Assembly: GCA_963601185.1 (NCBI GenBank)
Contig: CAVCEE010000008.1
Location: forward strand, 1-64,000
Origin: Limisoma sp963601185
GTDB lineage: Bacteria; Bacteroidota; Bacteroidia; Bacteroidales; Muribaculaceae
Length of the DNA: 64,000 bases
Direction: 5' to 3'
Shown piece by piece: positions 50,562 to 59,357 of this stretch. Position 1 is the stretch's first letter. The number at the start of each line of letters is the position of its first letter. The position numbers and the translations under genes are program-made. The notes under the pieces were generated by a model that had not been told where the DNA came from, searched no databases, and saw nothing but the letters and a program-made list of their open reading frames with translations.

Positions 50562-50754
50562 CCTATTTATACACCAACCTTACCGATTATGTTTTTTTAA
50601 CAACTTTCCCGAATTGCCACCGCTACAAGGGGTTACACTTGTCGATTTCTCGCAATCACTCCGTCAACACCTTGGATTAGCCACCACGACGGCGCAATCC
50701 GTGGCATTTTGCCACAAACAAACGCAACATCATCAGCATAAGCAAGCACAACGA
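50562..50754. other. intergenic stretch before asparaginase
   Basis: The gap between the esterase and asparaginase genes is 329 nt: terminator, this stretch, then the promoter. One plus frame (50533-50775) runs through it but lacks a promoter and looks like chance. I see nothing more. Confidence 0.4.
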
Positions 50755-50786
50755 TTGCAATTTGTCGGAATTTAAGCGTAACTTTG
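50755..50786 (+). promoter_or_regulatory. asparaginase promoter
   Basis: TTG (50755-50757), 21-nt spacer, -7 TAACTTTG (50779-50786). Leader of about 44 nt to the ATG at 50835. Confidence 0.6.
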
Positions 50787-50834
50787 TCCTTGCAAAAAGA
50801 TTTGTTTTAGACATAAATAATAGACTTGGCACTT

Positions 50835-51866
50835 ATGGCAAAACCAAACATTCTGATAATCTACACCGGAGGAACAATCGGTATGATTGAAAACCCCGTA
50901 ACGAAGTCACTGCAACCGTTCGACTTCACGCACCTTATTGACAATGTGCCGAAGATCAAGAAACTCAACTATTCAATCAACAACATACAGTTTCATCCGC
51001 CCATCGACTCCTCTAATATGAATCCGTCGCACTGGGAGGAAATCGCACTCAGCATCGAGGACAACTACGCTAGTTACGATGGCTTCGTGGTGCTCCACGG
51101 CACCGACACTATGGCGTACACCGCCTCTGCCCTGAGTTTTATGCTCGAAAACCTCAGAAAGCCGGTAATCATCACCGGGTCGCAGTTGCCAATTGGCGAA
51201 GTACGCACCGACGGCGAGGAAAACCTCATCACCGCGCTCCAGATTGCCGCTGCGCGCGACGAGAAGGGCGAACCGATGGTGCAGGAGGTGGCAATTCTCT
51301 TCGAGAACTACCTCTGGCGCGGCAACCGCAGCACCAAGATGAGCGCCGACCACTTCAACGCCTTTAAGAGCAACAACTATCCCCACCTCGCCCACATCGG
51401 ACTCGACATCCAGTTCCACGAGGAAGCCCTCTGGAGGCAGAAGTCGCAACGTCCGCTGAAGGTACAGACGGCGATGGACCGCAACGTAATGTTTGTCAAC
51501 CTCTTCCCCGGCGTCACCGAGAACGTCCTCTCCCACGTATTCAACACCCCCGGCATCAAGGGCATCGTGCTCAAGACCTACGGAGCCGGCAACGCCCCCA
51601 CCGACAAATGGTTCATCGACCTGCTCCGCGCCACAGTGAAGCGCGGCGTGGTGATAGTCAACGTGTCGCAATGCGTCAACGGTGGTGTCAACAGCGAGCG
51701 CTACATGACCGGCAACGCCCTCCAATCGACCGGCGTGGTAAGCGGCAACGACATCACTTCAGAGGCAGCAATCACCAAACTGATGTACCTCTTTGGCATG
51801 GGTCTTCGCACAGAGCAGGTGAAGAAATATCTCAACTGTTCGCTCTGCGGCGAAATCACAATCTAA
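50835..51866 (+). CDS. ansA: L-asparaginase, type I (cytoplasmic)
   Basis: Hydrolyses asparagine to aspartate and ammonia. The 343 residues start MAKPNILIIYTGGTIGMIEN, with the catalytic Thr at about 14. The second catalytic motif is VVLHGTDTMAYTASALSFML, near residue 88. There is no signal peptide, so it is the cytoplasmic type. The TTG three codons upstream is ignored in favour of the ATG. The C-terminal part contains KGIVLKTYGAGNAP. No operon partner. Confidence 0.92.
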   Translation: MAKPNILIIYTGGTIGMIENPVTKSLQPFDFTHLIDNVPKIKKLNYSINNIQFHPPIDSSNMNPSHWEEIALSIEDNYASYDGFVVLHGTDTMAYTASALSFMLENLRKPVIITGSQLPIGEVRTDGEENLITALQIAAARDEKGEPMVQEVAILFENYLWRGNRSTKMSADHFNAFKSNNYPHLAHIGLDIQFHEEALWRQKSQRPLKVQTAMDRNVMFVNLFPGVTENVLSHVFNTPGIKGIVLKTYGAGNAPTDKWFIDLLRATVKRGVVIVNVSQCVNGGVNSERYMTGNALQSTGVVSGNDITSEAAITKLMYLFGMGLRTEQVKKYLNCSLCGEITI

Positions 51867-51951
51867 ACCGCTATCAAAAAAGCATTTGCAACGACTACCA
51901 AGTCCTCAATGCTTAAAGAATTTTAAATGCGGAAAATTTTCACTAATGATG

Positions 51952-51981
51952 TTGCCGTATAAAAAAAATGTAGTAATTTTG
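51952..51981 (+). promoter_or_regulatory. pckA promoter
   Basis: TTG (51952-51954), 19-nt spacer, -7 TAATTTTG followed by C (51974-51981). Leader of about 67 nt. Confidence 0.7.
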
Positions 51982-52052
51982 CATCGGTTTTTAAGAATGA
52001 AAACCGAGATAAGAATCTATAAACATTCACTATTATAAATCAAAAACGACAA

Positions 52053-53654
52053 ATGAGCAATCTTGATTTAACAAAGTACGGCATTACTGGTGCTACAGTA
52101 ATCGCTCACAACCCTTCCTACGAGCAGTTGTTCGAGGAAGAGACTAAAGCAGGTCTTGAAGGCTTCGAGGTAGGTCAGCAAACCGAACTCGGCGCTGTCA
52201 ACGTGATGACTGGTATCTACACCGGCCGCTCGCCTAAGGACAAATACATCGTAATGGATGCAAACTCAAAGGACACTGTATGGTGGACTTCTGAAGAATA
52301 CAAAAACGACAACCACCCAATGTCGGAAGAGGTTTGGGACAAGGTTAAGACTATCGCGAAGAGCGAACTCTGCAACAAGAACCTTTATGTAGTTGACGGT
52401 TTCTGCGGTGCAAACAAAGACACTCGTATGGCTGTCCGCTTCATCGTTGAGGTTGCTTGGCAGGCTCACTTCGTAACTAACATGTTCATCCGCCCAACAG
52501 CTGAAGAGCTCGCTTCTTTCGAGCCTGATTTCGTTGTTTACAACGCTTCTAAGGCTAAAGTAACTGACTACAAGGAACTCGGCCTCAACTCTGAAACTTG
52601 CGTTGCTTTCAACGTAACTTCTAAGGAGCAAGTAATCATCAACACTTGGTACGGTGGTGAAATGAAGAAGGGTATGTTCTCAATGATGAACTACTTCTTG
52701 CCTTTGAAGGGTATGGCTTCAATGCACTGCTCTGCAAACTGCGATATGGAAGGCAAGAACACTGCAATCTTCTTCGGCCTTTCTGGTACAGGTAAGACTA
52801 CTTTGTCAACCGACCCAAAACGCAAACTCATCGGCGACGACGAGCACGGATGGGACGACAATGGTGTCTTCAACTTCGAAGGCGGCTGCTACGCTAAGGT
52901 TATCAACCTCGACAAAGAGTCTGAGCCAGATATCTACAACGCTATCAAGCGCAACGCTCTCCTCGAGAACGTAACTGTTGACGCTAACGGCAAGATCGAC
53001 TTCGCAGACAAGAGCGTTACTGAAAACACTCGCGTTTCTTACCCAATCAACCACATCAACAACATCCAACCGGGTTCTTCTGCACCAGCAGCAAAGCAGG
53101 TTATCTTCTTGTCTGCTGACGCATTCGGTGTATTGCCTCCAGTATCAATCTTGACTCCAGAGCAGACTAAGTACTACTTCCTCTCTGGCTTTACTGCAAA
53201 ATTGGCTGGTACAGAGCGCGGCATCACTGAGCCTACTCCTACATTCTCTGCTTGCTTCGGCCAGGCATTCTTGGAATTGCACCCGACAAAATACGCAGAA
53301 GAGTTGGTTAAGAAGATGGAGAAGAACGACGCTAAGGCTTACCTCGTAAACACTGGTTGGAACGGTACAGGCAAGCGTATCTCTATCCGCGACACTCGTG
53401 GTATCATCGACGCTATCCTCAGCGGCGACATCGACAAAGCTCCTACAAAACAAATCCCAATGTTCGATTTCAAAGTGCCTACCGAATTGCCAGGCGTAGC
53501 AACTGAAATCCTCGACCCACGCGACACTTACGCTGAAGCTGCTCAATGGGAAGAGAAAGCAAAGGATTTGGCTGCACGTTTCATCAAGAACTTCAAGAAG
53601 TACGAGACAAACGAAGCAGGCAAGGCTCTTGTCGCTGCTGGTCCAAAGCTCTAA
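52053..53654 (+). CDS. pckA: phosphoenolpyruvate carboxykinase (ATP)
   Basis: Interconverts oxaloacetate and phosphoenolpyruvate with ATP/ADP; in gut Bacteroidales it works in the carboxylating direction on the route to succinate and propionate. The 533 residues show the substrate region GIYTGRSPKDKYIVMD, the P-loop GLSGTGKTTLS (about 242-252), the metal site LIGDDEHGWDD and the C-terminal adenine site TGWNGTGKRISI. Codons ending in T (GCT, ACT, TCT) are more frequent than in adjacent genes, a pattern shared with the ribosomal genes and fitting high expression. A strong terminator follows. Confidence 0.96.
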   Translation: MSNLDLTKYGITGATVIAHNPSYEQLFEEETKAGLEGFEVGQQTELGAVNVMTGIYTGRSPKDKYIVMDANSKDTVWWTSEEYKNDNHPMSEEVWDKVKTIAKSELCNKNLYVVDGFCGANKDTRMAVRFIVEVAWQAHFVTNMFIRPTAEELASFEPDFVVYNASKAKVTDYKELGLNSETCVAFNVTSKEQVIINTWYGGEMKKGMFSMMNYFLPLKGMASMHCSANCDMEGKNTAIFFGLSGTGKTTLSTDPKRKLIGDDEHGWDDNGVFNFEGGCYAKVINLDKESEPDIYNAIKRNALLENVTVDANGKIDFADKSVTENTRVSYPINHINNIQPGSSAPAAKQVIFLSADAFGVLPPVSILTPEQTKYYFLSGFTAKLAGTERGITEPTPTFSACFGQAFLELHPTKYAEELVKKMEKNDAKAYLVNTGWNGTGKRISIRDTRGIIDAILSGDIDKAPTKQIPMFDFKVPTELPGVATEILDPRDTYAEAAQWEEKAKDLAARFIKNFKKYETNEAGKALVAAGPKL

Positions 53655-53685
53655 TCTGAGTAATCGTAACCAAACGATAATATCC

Positions 53686-53722
53686 GAGGGCGCAGTCATT
53701 CCGACCGCGCCCTCTTTTTTTT
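53686..53722 (+). terminator. pckA terminator
   Basis: GAGGGCGC/GCGCCCTC (53686-53693 with 53707-53714) with inner GTC/GAC pairing and eight T after it. Confidence 0.9.
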
Positions 53723-53821
53723 GTGCCGCCAGCATCCCTTTTGTTGCGTTTTTTTGCCCAGGGGATGCAATATACGGCAGTTTCTTGCGTTTAAGTAGAA
53801 AGGATTAAACCACACATTTCT

Positions 53822-54634
53822 ATGAAACATCGTTTACACGCCATAATCATCATAGTTGTTGCCTTGCTCTCCATCGCAGGCTCATCGTGCAAAACGCCGC
53901 AATCGCTGGCATATATCGAAAACGCCGACTCTCTGAGAGTGAGCACCTTGACGCTCGACTATGCAGTAAAGATCCGTCAGGCTGACGAACTGATAATCAC
54001 AGTCAACTCCATCGTGCCCGAAGCGACCTCGGCATTTAACCTGCCCCTGATCAACCCCTCGACAGGCAACGAGATGAAAATGTCGAGCACTCCGCAAAAC
54101 CAGTCGTACATCGTCGATACCGAAGGCAATATCCAATTCCCGGTAATCGGCAAAATCCATGCTGCTGGCATGACAACCCTCGAACTGAAAAACTATCTTA
54201 CCGAACGCATATCGAAGGAGGTCGACGACCCTGTTGTCCGTGTGCAACTCGGCAATTTCCGCGTCAACGTGCTTGGTGAGGTAAAGAATGCCGGGGCAAT
54301 TGAGGTGAAGAGCGAACGCTTCTCGATATTCGACGCTCTTGCCGCAGCCGGCGATATGACCGAATATGGCGAGCGCACCAACGTGCTCGTAATCCGCGAA
54401 GAAGACGGACAGCGACAATACCACCGCCTTAACCTCAAGGATGCTACAATCATCGACTCGCCCTACTACTATCTCCAGCAGAACGACGTGGTCTACGTGC
54501 AGCCCAACAACATCAAGGCCGGCAACGCCAAATACAGCCAGAACAATGCGTTCAAGGTCACTGTCGTGTCCACCGTAGTGAGCGCCGTGTCGGTCATCGC
54601 GTCACTCGTCATCGCTCTTTGCATAAAGAACTAA
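53822..54634 (+). CDS. Wza-like polysaccharide export lipoprotein
   Basis: Outer-membrane channel component for exopolysaccharide or capsule. The 270 residues have a lipoprotein signal (lipobox IAGSSC, Cys23) and the polysaccharide-export domain (RQADELIITVNSIVPEATSA, SYIVDTEGNIQFPVIGKI). An SLBB domain follows (FRVNVLGEVKNAGAIEVKSE), and a C-terminal membrane helix ends the protein (VSAVSVIASLVIALCI). It is first in a seven-gene operon. No TAnnTTTG box is visible in the 100 nt upstream, so another type of promoter may be used. Confidence 0.9.
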   Translation: MKHRLHAIIIIVVALLSIAGSSCKTPQSLAYIENADSLRVSTLTLDYAVKIRQADELIITVNSIVPEATSAFNLPLINPSTGNEMKMSSTPQNQSYIVDTEGNIQFPVIGKIHAAGMTTLELKNYLTERISKEVDDPVVRVQLGNFRVNVLGEVKNAGAIEVKSERFSIFDALAAAGDMTEYGERTNVLVIREEDGQRQYHRLNLKDATIIDSPYYYLQQNDVVYVQPNNIKAGNAKYSQNNAFKVTVVSTVVSAVSVIASLVIALCIKN

Positions 54635-54650
54635 TTTAAGGAGCGGTTCT

Positions 54651-55946
54651 ATGCTTAACATCCACCGGGCATATTTCTATGTGTTCCTCATCAGTGTGCT
54701 GGGGCTATTTCTCGCTCCGCACCTGTTGACGTTTATCGACGAAGCGTGCCTTGCCGCATTCGCCGCCATAGCCGTGCTCGACATGTCGTTCAACCACTGC
54801 TTCCGCAAATACCGGCTGATGTTCGTGCTTCTCGGAGTGCTGGCATTATATCTGGTCTACTCCCTCTCCACCTCGCGCTACAACACCCCCACGGCGCAGG
54901 TCAACGACTTCTTTCTCCAGTGCAAGCCGCTGGTAGCCTTCGCCGTGAGTTACGCCATCGCACCGCAGTTCACAGCCAACGAGCGGTGGGTGCTGAAGAA
55001 ATTGTGCATCTTCCTCTCTTTCCTTGCCTTTGCGGTCATAGTGACGGGCATCTACGACGTCACCGTCTCCCACATCTACTACGGAGGACTCGTCTGCGTG
55101 GGCGGATCGCTGGTCTACCTGCTTATGTCGTACAACGAGAACAATCCCAAAGCCTACAGCAAAACCGACCTCATCTGGACATCGGTCATACTCCTGCTCG
55201 GACTCATCTGCACACGCTCGAAATACTACGGTTTCACAGTGCTGGCATTCTATATGCTATTTGTCTACCGCCCTGGCACGGTCAATTTCAAGAGTCTGCG
55301 CAACATCGTCATCGGCACACTTACGTTTGCACTCGTCATTCTTGTGGCGTGGAAAAAGATTGAATACTACTTCATCGTCGGCAACGGCGATACTTTCGAC
55401 CCCGACGTTATGGAGACCGCTGCACGCCCTGTGCTCTTCGGCGGTATGATTCTCGTTCTCGCAGACCATTTCTTCCTCGGGTCGGGACTCGCATCCTACG
55501 CAACCTATTCCTCAGGTGCCTACGTAAATTACTCGCAACTCTACTACGAATACAGCATCGACAAGATATGGGGATTGTCGCCGACAAACAGCGACTTCAT
55601 CGCCGACACCTTCTATCCCGAACTCGCTCAGTTCGGCATCATCGGCGTGATTCTCTTCCTCGCATTCTGCTGGTGGATATGGCGGAAATTCCGCATCGTG
55701 ATGCGCACCCACCACTACCAGTTGTTTGGCATCGGGGTGATGGCTATCGCCTTTCTCGCTATCGACGCCACCGCCGGATGCACCGTTATCCAGGCCCCTG
55801 GTGAATTGCTTATGGCAGTGATGGGCATCGTTGCCTCCAAGGCAAAAGGCGTGACAAAGAAGGAGGCAAAGGACTTGCTGGCACGCCCAGTTACTGAATT
55901 TTATGACAATAAAAAAGAAAAAATAGAATATGGCTACAAATTCTGA
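54651..55946 (+). CDS. Wzy-like O-antigen/exopolysaccharide polymerase
   Basis: Polytopic inner-membrane protein of 431 residues with about eleven hydrophobic segments and a long loop before the last ones, the usual Wzy/ligase layout. The large periplasmic loop contains GSGLASYATYSSGAYVNYSQ and NSDFIADTFYPELAQFGIIG, matching the NxxxxxxAEFGIIG-like pattern of O-antigen ligase/polymerase families. Assignment rests on topology and neighbours. It begins 16 nt after the Wza-like gene and overlaps the Wzc-like gene by 17 nt. Confidence 0.75.
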   Translation: MLNIHRAYFYVFLISVLGLFLAPHLLTFIDEACLAAFAAIAVLDMSFNHCFRKYRLMFVLLGVLALYLVYSLSTSRYNTPTAQVNDFFLQCKPLVAFAVSYAIAPQFTANERWVLKKLCIFLSFLAFAVIVTGIYDVTVSHIYYGGLVCVGGSLVYLLMSYNENNPKAYSKTDLIWTSVILLLGLICTRSKYYGFTVLAFYMLFVYRPGTVNFKSLRNIVIGTLTFALVILVAWKKIEYYFIVGNGDTFDPDVMETAARPVLFGGMILVLADHFFLGSGLASYATYSSGAYVNYSQLYYEYSIDKIWGLSPTNSDFIADTFYPELAQFGIIGVILFLAFCWWIWRKFRIVMRTHHYQLFGIGVMAIAFLAIDATAGCTVIQAPGELLMAVMGIVASKAKGVTKKEAKDLLARPVTEFYDNKKEKIEYGYKF

Positions 55947-58089
55947 CAAAGTGGATTTCAGCCGCTTGCGCTACGAAATCAAAAAGCATTGGCTCTATTT
56001 CGCCGTGTCGTTTGTCGCGATGATGGCAATAGCAACTGTCTATATGCTCAAAAACAATCCTGAATACAAGTTCCACGCCGACATTATGGTGGAACAGGAG
56101 AAAAACAACGGTATGAGCGGCAGTATGGTTTCGATGATGAAGCAGTTTTCCATCGGAGGCTTCGGCGGCGGCTCTGTCGACGACGAACTCGTGGTACTCC
56201 AGTCTCACAGTCTGCTCTGCGAGGCCATCAACAAACTCGGCTTGCAGTACACCTACCGTGATGCCGGCAACATACGCAAGCCTTCACTCTACCGCAAGTC
56301 GCCGGTTGAACTGACCACAGCCATCAACCTCGACACTCTGCAGAACGGTGCCACATTCAATATCAAATTGCGCGCCGACAACAAGATTGACGTAAAGGTA
56401 AAAGGCAAATTCTTCTCTACGCTTCTCGACAAGAAGGGACTTTCGTTGCCAGCCACAGTAAAATTGCCCGACGGAGCATTCACCATCTCGCGCACTGCTT
56501 TCTACAAAGCCGGCAAAGAGCGCGACATCGAGGTGGAACTCAACGGCACGCAAAAGGCGTGCGAAGACTTCGCAAAGATATACGATGCCGACGTGTCTTC
56601 ACTGAAGACCAACGACATAGCACTTGTCTACCAGGACGAAGACAAGCAACGCGGCAAAGACCTGCTCAACATGCTCATCGAACTCTTCAACGACCGCCGT
56701 CTGGGCGAAGAGCAGAGCAAAGCCAACCGCGAGATAGCCTTTATCGATGCCCGTCTCGCCTCCATTGCAAGCGAACTGTCGGTATCGGAGAAACAACTTG
56801 AGGATTTCAAGACTGCCAACGACGTTACCGATATCGCCACAGAGGCAAAGGTGCTGCTTGAGCAGACATCCAAGAACAAGTCATCAATCGTCGGGCTTCA
56901 GACTCAGTTGTCGATTTTCGATATGATCTGCGAATTCCTCGACGACCCAAAGAACCGCTATTCAATGATTCCCGTGACCAGCGGTCAGGACTATGAGAGT
57001 GCAGCAAAGTCTATCGAGTCCTACAACCAACTCATCCTCGAACGCACCAAACTCGACATGTCAGCAAAACCAGACAACAAGGCTCTGCAGGCACTCAACA
57101 AGCAGATTGACGGTATGCGCTCCGGCGTGATCGAGACTATGCGCAAGGCTCGCGAGAGTGCCGAGATTGCCTACAACGATTTCGTGCGCGAGGACGGCAA
57201 ATATGCTGTCCGTCTGCGCCAGTTGCCGTCACACGAACGCCAGTATGTCGACCTCTACCGCGATGCCGAAATCAAGAACAATCTCTATGTGTTCCTCCTC
57301 GAGCAGAGGGAGTCGAACGTACTGAAGTTCGGCAACAAGGAGATTGCAAGAATCATCGACCACGCATATTTCGATGTGAAGAAGGTATGGCCTAAAGGCA
57401 CTATCGTCTTCGGCACTGCTCTTGTGCTGTCGATATTGATACCGTTGCTCATTTTCGCGTTCCGCGCAATCCGCACAAAGCGTCTGCGCATCGTCGAAGA
57501 CCTTGAGAAAGTCACCGGCATCGAGGTGCTTGGCAGCGTCAGTGCCGAGAATGAGGACACCGACTACCGCCGCATCCGCGACCAACTGCTCGCGGCTTCC
57601 GAAGTCAAAGTGGTGTGCCTCACCTGCCAGTCGGGTGCAGACTCGACAGCAGCCATTGCCGCCAACCTTGCCAAGTCGCTCAACAAGGCATTGAAGCGCG
57701 TAGCAGTAATCGACCTCGGCGGTAGCCGTGAGGTGGCTCACTCTCTCGGCATCAACGGTGACCTCTCGCTCGCCGACTGCGTGTTTGGCAACGCCACCCC
57801 AGGCAGCACCGACAGTATCGACGTGGTGTCGGCAAGCAGCGACAACGACATCGACCTGCTCGCCACCGACAAGGTGAAAACGATGATCGACGGCTTCAAG
57901 CAGAGCCACGACGTTGTGCTCATCGCCGGTGACTCGTTTGGCGACTATAGCGCACTGGCAACAGCATCTGCTCTCTCCGACCGCATCATCGGCATCGTCA
58001 CGACAGGCGACCTGCGCGAGAATTTCGAGAAATTTGACCACGAGTTGCAGAAACTCGACACCGTTTGCGGCTACATCTTCATAAAATAA
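55930..58089 (+). CDS. Wzc-like chain-length/export protein with degenerate kinase domain
   Basis: Inner-membrane copolymerase that links polymerisation to export. The 719 residues have an N-terminal Wzz domain (TM at about 20-38, long coiled-coil region, second TM near 495: GTIVFGTALVLSILIPLLIF). A C-terminal domain homologous to bacterial tyrosine kinases follows. In that domain Walker A is CQSGADSTAAIAANLA, without the Lys. Walker A' is VAVIDLGGSR instead of D-x-D, and the DTPP Walker B is LIAGDS. No tyrosine cluster ends the protein. Catalysis is therefore unlikely. It overlaps the polymerase gene by 17 nt. Confidence 0.85.
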   Translation: MATNSDKVDFSRLRYEIKKHWLYFAVSFVAMMAIATVYMLKNNPEYKFHADIMVEQEKNNGMSGSMVSMMKQFSIGGFGGGSVDDELVVLQSHSLLCEAINKLGLQYTYRDAGNIRKPSLYRKSPVELTTAINLDTLQNGATFNIKLRADNKIDVKVKGKFFSTLLDKKGLSLPATVKLPDGAFTISRTAFYKAGKERDIEVELNGTQKACEDFAKIYDADVSSLKTNDIALVYQDEDKQRGKDLLNMLIELFNDRRLGEEQSKANREIAFIDARLASIASELSVSEKQLEDFKTANDVTDIATEAKVLLEQTSKNKSSIVGLQTQLSIFDMICEFLDDPKNRYSMIPVTSGQDYESAAKSIESYNQLILERTKLDMSAKPDNKALQALNKQIDGMRSGVIETMRKARESAEIAYNDFVREDGKYAVRLRQLPSHERQYVDLYRDAEIKNNLYVFLLEQRESNVLKFGNKEIARIIDHAYFDVKKVWPKGTIVFGTALVLSILIPLLIFAFRAIRTKRLRIVEDLEKVTGIEVLGSVSAENEDTDYRRIRDQLLAASEVKVVCLTCQSGADSTAAIAANLAKSLNKALKRVAVIDLGGSREVAHSLGINGDLSLADCVFGNATPGSTDSIDVVSASSDNDIDLLATDKVKTMIDGFKQSHDVVLIAGDSFGDYSALATASALSDRIIGIVTTGDLRENFEKFDHELQKLDTVCGYIFIK

Positions 58090-58091
58090 CT

Positions 58092-59279
58092 ATGAAAGTA
58101 CTGATTGTAAACAAGTTCTACTATCCGCGCGGCGGCGATTGCGTGTGCGCTATGATGCTTGAGCGGCTACTCCGCGAGCAAGGTCACCAGACTGCCGTTT
58201 TCGCAATGCAATATCCCGAAAACATTGCCACCGAGTGGAACAGATATTTTGCGCCGGAAGTGGCATTTGCCGGCGGCATCACAGGTAAAATCAAAGCCGC
58301 CAGCCGCATCTTCGGCGGAGCAGGCGTGAAGGAAGCCTTTGCGCAGATTCTCCGCGACTTCAAGCCCGACGTGGTTCACTTCAACAACATCCACTCCTAT
58401 CTCTCGCCAGCCATCGTAGGCATAGCTAAGAAAGCTGGGGCAAAGACCGTGTGGACGCTCCACGACTACAAACTCCTCTGCCCTTCCTACAGTTGTCTGC
58501 TCAACGGCAAGCCTTGCGAGAAATGCATAGAAGGAAGCAAGCGCAACGTGTTTGCCAACCGCTGTATGAAAGGCAGTCGCGCGGCAAGTTTGCTGGCATA
58601 CCTTGAGGCTAAGCGCTGGAATGCCGGACGGTTGCAGCAAGTCACCGACCAATTCATCTGCCCGAGCGAATTTATGGCATCGAAGATGAAGCAAGGCGGA
58701 TTTGACGAAAGAAAACTCAACGTGGTGTGCAACTTTGCCGACCCAGAGAAAATCAAAGACATACGCGTATGCACTGAGCGCAAGGACTACTATGCCTATG
58801 TAGGCAGATTGTCGGCGGAAAAGGGCGTGGAGACGCTACTCAAAGCCGCGGCACAGTTCAGCATACCGCTGAAAATCGCCGGTGACGGACCGCTTGCCAA
58901 CGACCTCAAGATCCGTTTCGGCAGATGCGACAACATCGAGTTTCTTGGTCACCAAAACGCACAGCAGGTAAGGCAGGTGCTGTCGGAGGCACGGTTCTCG
59001 GTAATTCCGTCGGAGTGTTACGAAAACAATCCGCTGAGCGTAATCGAGTCGCTCTGTATGGGCACACCTGTTGTGGGCGCACGCATCGGCGGCATCCCCG
59101 ACCTCATCCGCCCAGGCGACGGACTTCTCTTCCGCAGTGGCAGCACGAACCTACTAGCCAACGCCATAGCGAACGCATGGGAGTCGCATTTCGACTACAG
59201 CGACATCTCCAACCGTGCCATTCCGCGCTTCAGCGCAGAACGCTACCTGAAGGAGATTATGGCAGTGTATAACGGCTAA
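58092..59279 (+). CDS. glycosyltransferase, family GT4
   Basis: Cytoplasmic or membrane-associated sugar transferase that builds the repeat unit. The 395 residues start MKVLIVNKFYYPRGGDCVCA with the GT-B N-domain. They carry the C-domain motifs YVGRLSAEKGVETLLKAAAQ and SVIPSECYENNPLSVIESL, the EX7E donor site of GT4. A Cys-rich acceptor-side segment (SYSCLLNGKPCEKCIEG) is seen in related Bacteroidales transferases. The ATG at 58092 is used; the longer frame starts inside the previous gene. Donor sugar unknown. Confidence 0.85.
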   Translation: MKVLIVNKFYYPRGGDCVCAMMLERLLREQGHQTAVFAMQYPENIATEWNRYFAPEVAFAGGITGKIKAASRIFGGAGVKEAFAQILRDFKPDVVHFNNIHSYLSPAIVGIAKKAGAKTVWTLHDYKLLCPSYSCLLNGKPCEKCIEGSKRNVFANRCMKGSRAASLLAYLEAKRWNAGRLQQVTDQFICPSEFMASKMKQGGFDERKLNVVCNFADPEKIKDIRVCTERKDYYAYVGRLSAEKGVETLLKAAAQFSIPLKIAGDGPLANDLKIRFGRCDNIEFLGHQNAQQVRQVLSEARFSVIPSECYENNPLSVIESLCMGTPVVGARIGGIPDLIRPGDGLLFRSGSTNLLANAIANAWESHFDYSDISNRAIPRFSAERYLKEIMAVYNG

Positions 59280-59305
59280 AATTAGATAGTCTGAAGAATA
59301 ATAAT

Positions 59306-59313
59306 TATATTTG
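59306..59313 (+). promoter_or_regulatory. internal -7 box before the radical SAM gene
   Basis: TATATTTG followed by C, 44 nt before the ATG. The -33 region is weak. It would allow separate expression of the radical SAM gene and those after it. Confidence 0.5.
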
Positions 59314-59318
59314 CAGTT

Positions 59319-59337
59319 CCGTTATACAATATAACGG
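59319..59337 (+). promoter_or_regulatory. stem-loop at the start of the radical SAM transcript
   Basis: CCGTTATA-CAA-TATAACGG, a perfect 8-bp stem with a 3-nt loop. It begins about where the transcript from 59306 would start. There is no T-run, so it is not a terminator; it may protect the RNA or be an operator. Confidence 0.45.
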
Positions 59338-59357
59338 TCAACTCAAGCGCATAAAAT

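Noticed and set aside
53882..54424. 180-codon minus-strand frame opposite the Wza-like gene
   Set aside because: Antisense shadow without promoter or recognisable domain.
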